A DNA stretch of 6,632 bases from an uncultured Verrucomicrobiota bacterium (GTDB lineage: Bacteria; Verrucomicrobiota; Kiritimatiellia; RFP12; UBA3636). The stretch lies in NCBI GenBank assembly GCA_946612175.1, contig CAMOEO010000171.1, positions 1 to 6,632 on the forward strand. The letters are read 5' to 3'. Of this stretch, positions 6,513-6,632 are shown in pieces. A model generated the notes under the pieces. It searched no databases, was not told where the DNA came from, and saw only the letters and a list, made by a program, of their open reading frames with translations. The first letter of the stretch is position 1, and every line of letters begins with the position of its first letter. Made by a program: the position numbers and the translations under genes.

Positions 6513-6632
6513 TTAAGTGAACCAACCGCCGGCGCCCGCGCGGGAGCCCCACTGGCGAAACGCGCAGCCCTGGCCCCCCCAACACGCGAGGGCCCCCTAC
6601 CGGTCCCCGGCGGGGGGGGGCCGCGGCGGCGG
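6513..6632. other. Degraded, homopolymer-rich edge; no intact gene
   Basis: This stretch holds runs of nine G, seven C and five C in an otherwise very GC-rich background. In the frame of the neighbouring gene it has stops at 6513-6515 and 6597-6599, with plausible protein sequence between them. I read it as upstream coding sequence of the LamG-like gene carrying assembly or sequencing errors near a contig end. No start codon, promoter or RNA gene can be supported here. Confidence 0.5.

Noticed and set aside
5947..6585. A 212-codon minus-strand frame over the LamG-like gene
   Set aside because: Very Arg-rich shadow; the overlapping frame ending at 5967 gives a typical secreted-protein C-terminus.

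Overview
This window is GC-rich DNA, and its real genes carry almost exclusively G or C at third codon positions. The gene types are a long secreted protein with autotransporter-associated beta-strand repeats and no barrel, a sodium:solute symporter of the style common in PVC bacteria, and a secreted protein ending in a LamG-like segment. I infer a member of Kiritimatiellota, Lentisphaerae or Verrucomicrobiota, possibly an uncultured or gut lineage. This rests on protein style alone; there is no rRNA or other marker gene here.

All three genes lie on the minus strand, so biological reading runs from right to left. The right edge (6516-6632) is low-complexity and rich in homopolymers, and looks like a degraded contig end. 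Next comes the 3' part of a secreted-protein gene (5967-6512), interrupted upstream by in-frame stops. A 90-base gap follows, carrying a good Shine-Dalgarno sequence and a weak promoter candidate. Then comes an intact 1217-residue secreted beta-helix/PATR protein (2223-5876) with a signal peptide and a discoidin-like N-terminal domain. Six bases after its stop codon begins a sodium:solute symporter gene (2216 to the left edge), which has not reached a stop codon when the window ends. The beta-helix gene and the symporter are probably one transcription unit. One guess is that the secreted protein handles a surface or extracellular glycan and the symporter imports a small solute.

The most unusual part is the left end (1-208). 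It is a compact array of seven hairpin units, each a GTCATTG-type linker followed by a perfect stem-loop. Three units point left and four point right from a central inverted repeat. Stem sequences differ between units and stay fully paired, while linkers are nearly constant. The symporter frame runs open through the whole array, and the rightmost stem uses the symporter's own codons as one arm. This looks like a palindromic repeat element inserted in, or grown into, the 3' part of a coding gene.
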